A stretch of 10,522 bases of DNA from CAZGSV01 sp964528605 (lineage in GTDB: Bacteria > Armatimonadota > Zipacnadia > CAZGSV01): assembly GCA_964528605.1 (NCBI GenBank), contig CAZGSV010000109.1:1-10522 (forward strand). Reading direction: 5' to 3'. The notes below the pieces were generated by a model that made no database searches, was not told the DNA's origin, and was given only the letters and a program-made list of their open reading frames with translations. Below, piece after piece: positions 8,386-10,522 of the stretch (position 1 is the stretch's first letter; the number at the start of each line of letters is the position of its first letter). The position numbers and the translations under genes were made by a program.

Positions 8386-9306
8386 ATGGTCATTGACAGC
8401 CACGTGCACGTGTTGGACACCAACGCGCGGGCGCCGGACTACTACCGAGAGGGGCGCATGGACGCCACGGTCGAGACGCTGCTGTGCGAGATGGACCGGG
8501 CCGGCGTGGACCAGGCCTTCATCATCAGTTACACCTCGGAGGACATCGCCGCCGAGTTTCTATCGCAAGGGCGCGACCCGAAGGACCTGGCACAGGTTTA
8601 CAGCAAGGAGTATGCGGTGCGATCGTGGGCGGCGCATCGCGACCGGTTCTGGTGGTTCACGGACCACGTGGATCCACTGGACCCGCAGGCGGCGGAGAAG
8701 TTGGAGCGCGACCTGGACGCCGGCGCCTCCGGTGTCAAACTGCTGCCCGTGTTCCGAGGGGCGCTGCCCAATCACCGGGGCTTCTTTCCGGTGTACGAGT
8801 TATGCGCGCGTCGCAGCGTGCCGATCATCTTGGACCTTTCCTTCTGGTATCTCGGCAAGTACACGCTTCACAACACGGCGCCGGAGGAGGCCGCGCGCAT
8901 TCGCACCTTCGGCGACTACGCGGCGCTGCTCGCGCCCATCTTCGAGCAGTTTAGCGCGGTGCGCTTTCAACTCGCTCATTGCGGAGCCGTGAACCTTTGG
9001 GACGTGGTGCGCGAGAAGAGCGTCTTCAGGCCGGATGCGCTCGGCGCGGTGATGGAACTGGTTCGGGCCCACCCGAATGTGACGGTGGACGTGGCCGCCA
9101 TACCACCCGATCCGGAGTTCTGGAGAACTCTGGTCCATGGCGTGGGCGCCGGGAAGGTGAGTTTCGGCACCGATTGGCCCTACTTCGGCCGCTCGCCTGA
9201 GGGCTACCGGCGGCTTTGGGAGGTGGTGGCGGACGAGCGCGTCGGCCTCTCTCGGGAGCAGCGGGAAATGGTGCTCTCGGGCACGGCGCTCGGTCTTCTG
9301 TCCTGA
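8386..9306 (+). CDS. Amidohydrolase-2 family (COG2159-like) TIM-barrel metal-dependent hydrolase
   Basis: 306 residues starting MVIDSHVHVLD, with the HxH metal motif (His6, His8). Later landmarks are GVKLLP (Lys118), FQLAHCG (His198, strand 6) and FGTDWPYFG (Asp263, strand 8), the usual ligands and catalytic Asp of the family. Where most relatives have a His at the end of strand 5, this protein reads VPIILDLSFW (Asp150, no His), which could alter metal binding. Family members hydrolyse or decarboxylate small carboxylated or cyclic substrates; the substrate is not predictable here. AAGGGG (8371-8376) and AGAAGG (8378-8383) lie before the ATG. It follows the M19 gene by 6 bases and probably shares its mRNA, so the two may act on consecutive intermediates. 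No signal peptide: cytoplasmic. Confidence 0.88.
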   Translation: MVIDSHVHVLDTNARAPDYYREGRMDATVETLLCEMDRAGVDQAFIISYTSEDIAAEFLSQGRDPKDLAQVYSKEYAVRSWAAHRDRFWWFTDHVDPLDPQAAEKLERDLDAGASGVKLLPVFRGALPNHRGFFPVYELCARRSVPIILDLSFWYLGKYTLHNTAPEEAARIRTFGDYAALLAPIFEQFSAVRFQLAHCGAVNLWDVVREKSVFRPDALGAVMELVRAHPNVTVDVAAIPPDPEFWRTLVHGVGAGKVSFGTDWPYFGRSPEGYRRLWEVVADERVGLSREQREMVLSGTALGLLS

Positions 9307-9350
9307 CCGAAATTCGGGGACAGCCTACGAATTTCGCCGGATGTCGGTCA
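9304..9350. repeat. Inverted repeat between convergent genes (9-bp stem plus outer 5-bp repeat)
   Basis: CGAAATTCG (9308-9316) and CGAATTTCG (9328-9336) are exact reverse complements around the 11-base loop GGGACAGCCTA. Each arm is itself nearly palindromic (CGAA-N-TTCG). Further out, TGACC (9304-9308) and GGTCA (9346-9350) repeat inversely and contain both genes' stop codons. The AT-rich arms stand out in GC-rich surroundings. There is no T-tract, so a classical intrinsic terminator is unlikely. A bidirectional hairpin stop or a REP-like dispersed element fits better. Confidence 0.6.
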
Positions 9351-10307
9351 GAGCTGGCTGCGGTAGATGCGGTCAACCAGTTCCATGGTCTTGACCGCAT
9401 CCGCGAAGCAGGAGGTCGGCTGCGCGCCGCTCTTCAGGCAGTCAATGAAGTGCCGGTTCTCGTCCCGGAAGCCGTAGTAGACGCGCAACTCCTCCCCCCC
9501 CGCGAGCTCGCGCGCGTCGAAGTGCCGGCCTTGGAGATCGTTGTCGGCGTAGAAGTGACCCTTATCGTCCGGGTCGCAGAGGGCCGAGGCACCCTTGGAG
9601 TGCATCTCGAAAGTGAAGAAGCGGTGGCCGACGGTCCAGTTGGTCAGCAGGACGCCGGTGGCCCCAGACTCGAAGGTCATGAGCGCGTTGAAGGAGTTGG
9701 CGTAGTCGGCGTACAGGCTGCGCACGTCGGAGGCGACCCGCTTGACCTCGCCGCAGGCCCAACGCAGGAAGTCAACGGCGTGGATGGCATCGCAGGTGAG
9801 GATGTCAGTGGCGCCGCCGTAGTAGGGGGGGGCACCGATGGCGTTCTTGTAGAAGGTGCACACCGCCTGCGTCAGCGGGCCACGCTCCTCAACCAGGCCG
9901 CGCAGGAGGCGGACGATGGGTATGTGCCGCCGCTGGAAGCCGACCATGGTGAGGCAGGCGCGCTTCTCGGCCAGCAGGGCCATCTGCCGCGTTTGCTCCG
10001 TGGTCACACCAGGCGGTTTCTCGATGAAGACGTGGAGGCCGCGCTCCAAGGAGTGGGTCACCAGGTCGAAGAGGTGGTGCGGCGGCATGAGGATGTAGAC
10101 CGCGTGCGGCTGCGCCTCTTCGAGCATCTGCCTATAGTCGGTGTAGCGCTTCTCGATGCCGAACCTGTCGGCAGTGGCGTGGAGTTTGTCTGGAACCAGG
10201 TCGCAGAGCGCTGCCATCTCCACCTCCTCGAATTCCGCGAGCGAGGGGTAGTGGACAGTGTTGGCCATGCCGCCGGCGCCGATGAGCGCGAGCCTGAGTT
10301 TCTCCAT
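9348..10307 (-). CDS. Gfo/Idh/MocA-family NAD(P)-dependent oxidoreductase
   Basis: 319 residues from the ATG at 10307, with GGAGG (10323-10319) 11 bases upstream. The N-terminal Rossmann domain begins LRLALIGAGGMA (residues 4-15, dinucleotide-binding loop). The family's EKP motif is in FIEKPPG (Glu96-Lys97-Pro98), where Lys97 is the expected catalytic/cofactor lysine. The C-terminal alpha/beta domain contains DAIHAVDFLRW (173-183), with His176 in the usual active-site position. Length is within the lower part of the family range. Members oxidise or reduce sugars, inositols and related compounds; the substrate is unknown here. The frame stays open 68 codons further upstream, but that stretch has no Rossmann similarity. 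No export signal is visible, so it is probably cytoplasmic. It converges on the amidohydrolase gene with 41 bases between stops. A role in sugar catabolism with the glycosidase is possible but only inferred. Confidence 0.93.
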   Translation of the reverse strand: MEKLRLALIGAGGMANTVHYPSLAEFEEVEMAALCDLVPDKLHATADRFGIEKRYTDYRQMLEEAQPHAVYILMPPHHLFDLVTHSLERGLHVFIEKPPGVTTEQTRQMALLAEKRACLTMVGFQRRHIPIVRLLRGLVEERGPLTQAVCTFYKNAIGAPPYYGGATDILTCDAIHAVDFLRWACGEVKRVASDVRSLYADYANSFNALMTFESGATGVLLTNWTVGHRFFTFEMHSKGASALCDPDDKGHFYADNDLQGRHFDARELAGGEELRVYYGFRDENRHFIDCLKSGAQPTSCFADAVKTMELVDRIYRSQL

Positions 10308-10522
10308 GGTGGGCGGTTCCTCCGTGGTCGCGGTGCCTTTGCCGCGCCAGTCTAGCGCAGGCAGGTAGGCAGCGCCACCGGCTGCGCTTGCCTCATTGGA
10401 CCACCTCGGTGTTGTTCCGAGTTCCGCCTGGCCTTGAACTGCAGCCGCGGCGCGCTCCCTAGAGCGCGGGGGATAGCGCACGTGGCGGCAGGTGCCTGGT
10501 GTGGGTACCAAGGCAGTACGCA
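10308..10522. other. 215-base non-coding region upstream of the oxidoreductase, with several predicted hairpins
   Basis: No gene is supported here on either strand. Three inverted repeats can be seen: GGCAGCGC (10368-10375) with GCGCTTGCC (10384-10392, one bulged base); CTCGG (10405-10409) with CCGAG (10417-10421); and CGCGCTC (10451-10457) with GAGCGCG (10462-10468). Read on the minus strand they precede the oxidoreductase start and could belong to a structured 5' leader. I could not identify a convincing promoter or a known riboswitch. Confidence 0.5.

Noticed and set aside
9308..9336. Intrinsic terminator for either convergent gene
   Set aside because: The stem is real, but no run of T follows it on either strand, so a standard intrinsic terminator is not supported.
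9216..10355. 379-codon open frame on the plus strand
   Set aside because: It is antisense to the oxidoreductase gene, whose GAGGMA and EKP motifs are unmistakable, and it starts inside the amidohydrolase gene.
10395..10425. T-box-like sequence on the minus strand (GAGGTGGTCC)
   Set aside because: It matches the conserved T-box core poorly after GGTGG, no following terminator is visible, and the downstream gene is not an aminoacyl-tRNA synthetase or amino-acid gene.

Overview
The window is high-GC, densely packed bacterial chromosome with eight protein-coding genes and only two non-coding stretches longer than about 50 bases. Tat-type and lipoprotein export signals, Shine-Dalgarno sites and an Rrf2 regulator show that it is bacterial. 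Long spurious antisense reading frames are what high GC at third codon positions produces. The gene set (AlkP-superfamily phosphodiesterases, a GH106-like glycosidase, an M19 dipeptidase, an amidohydrolase, a Gfo/Idh/MocA oxidoreductase) resembles Planctomycetota, Armatimonadota or related uncultivated lineages. That placement rests on general impression, not on a marker gene.

Region 1 (1-6698, plus strand) is a tightly spaced run that looks like one operon. It starts with the 3' part of an AlkP-superfamily phosphodiesterase/phosphohydrolase. This overlaps by 4 bases (GTGA) a full-length paralogue carrying a twin-arginine signal and lipobox. Next come a 63-residue ribbon-helix-helix-like protein with a strong Shine-Dalgarno site, a three-segment membrane protein of unknown function, and an 861-residue secreted glycoside hydrolase-like protein related to GH106 alpha-L-rhamnosidases. 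Gaps within the run are 30, 11 and 7 bases. The likely theme is an exported phospho-/sulfo-ester hydrolase module with a membrane partner and a small regulator or adaptor, next to glycan degradation.

Region 2 (6691-7314) holds an Rrf2-family regulator on the minus strand. Its 3' end overlaps the end of the glycosidase gene by 8 bases (convergent). Its 5' side faces a 168-base divergent control region with one convincing promoter for the regulator, one plausible promoter for the dipeptidase, and a nested palindrome in the regulator's leader.

Region 3 (7315-9306, plus strand) is a two-gene unit: an M19 (renal dipeptidase-type) metallohydrolase and, 6 bases later, an amidohydrolase-2 family TIM-barrel hydrolase. 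Region 4 (9307-10522) has a compact inverted repeat between convergent stop codons, a minus-strand Gfo/Idh/MocA oxidoreductase, and a 215-base upstream region with several predicted hairpins and no gene.

The most interesting material is the AlkP-AlkP-RHH-membrane-protein cluster. The small protein ends in a sequence resembling the C-terminal tail of many AlkP-superfamily enzymes, while both AlkP enzymes here lack that tail. The membrane protein has an Oxa1/EMC3-like arrangement of segments with a large extracytoplasmic insert.
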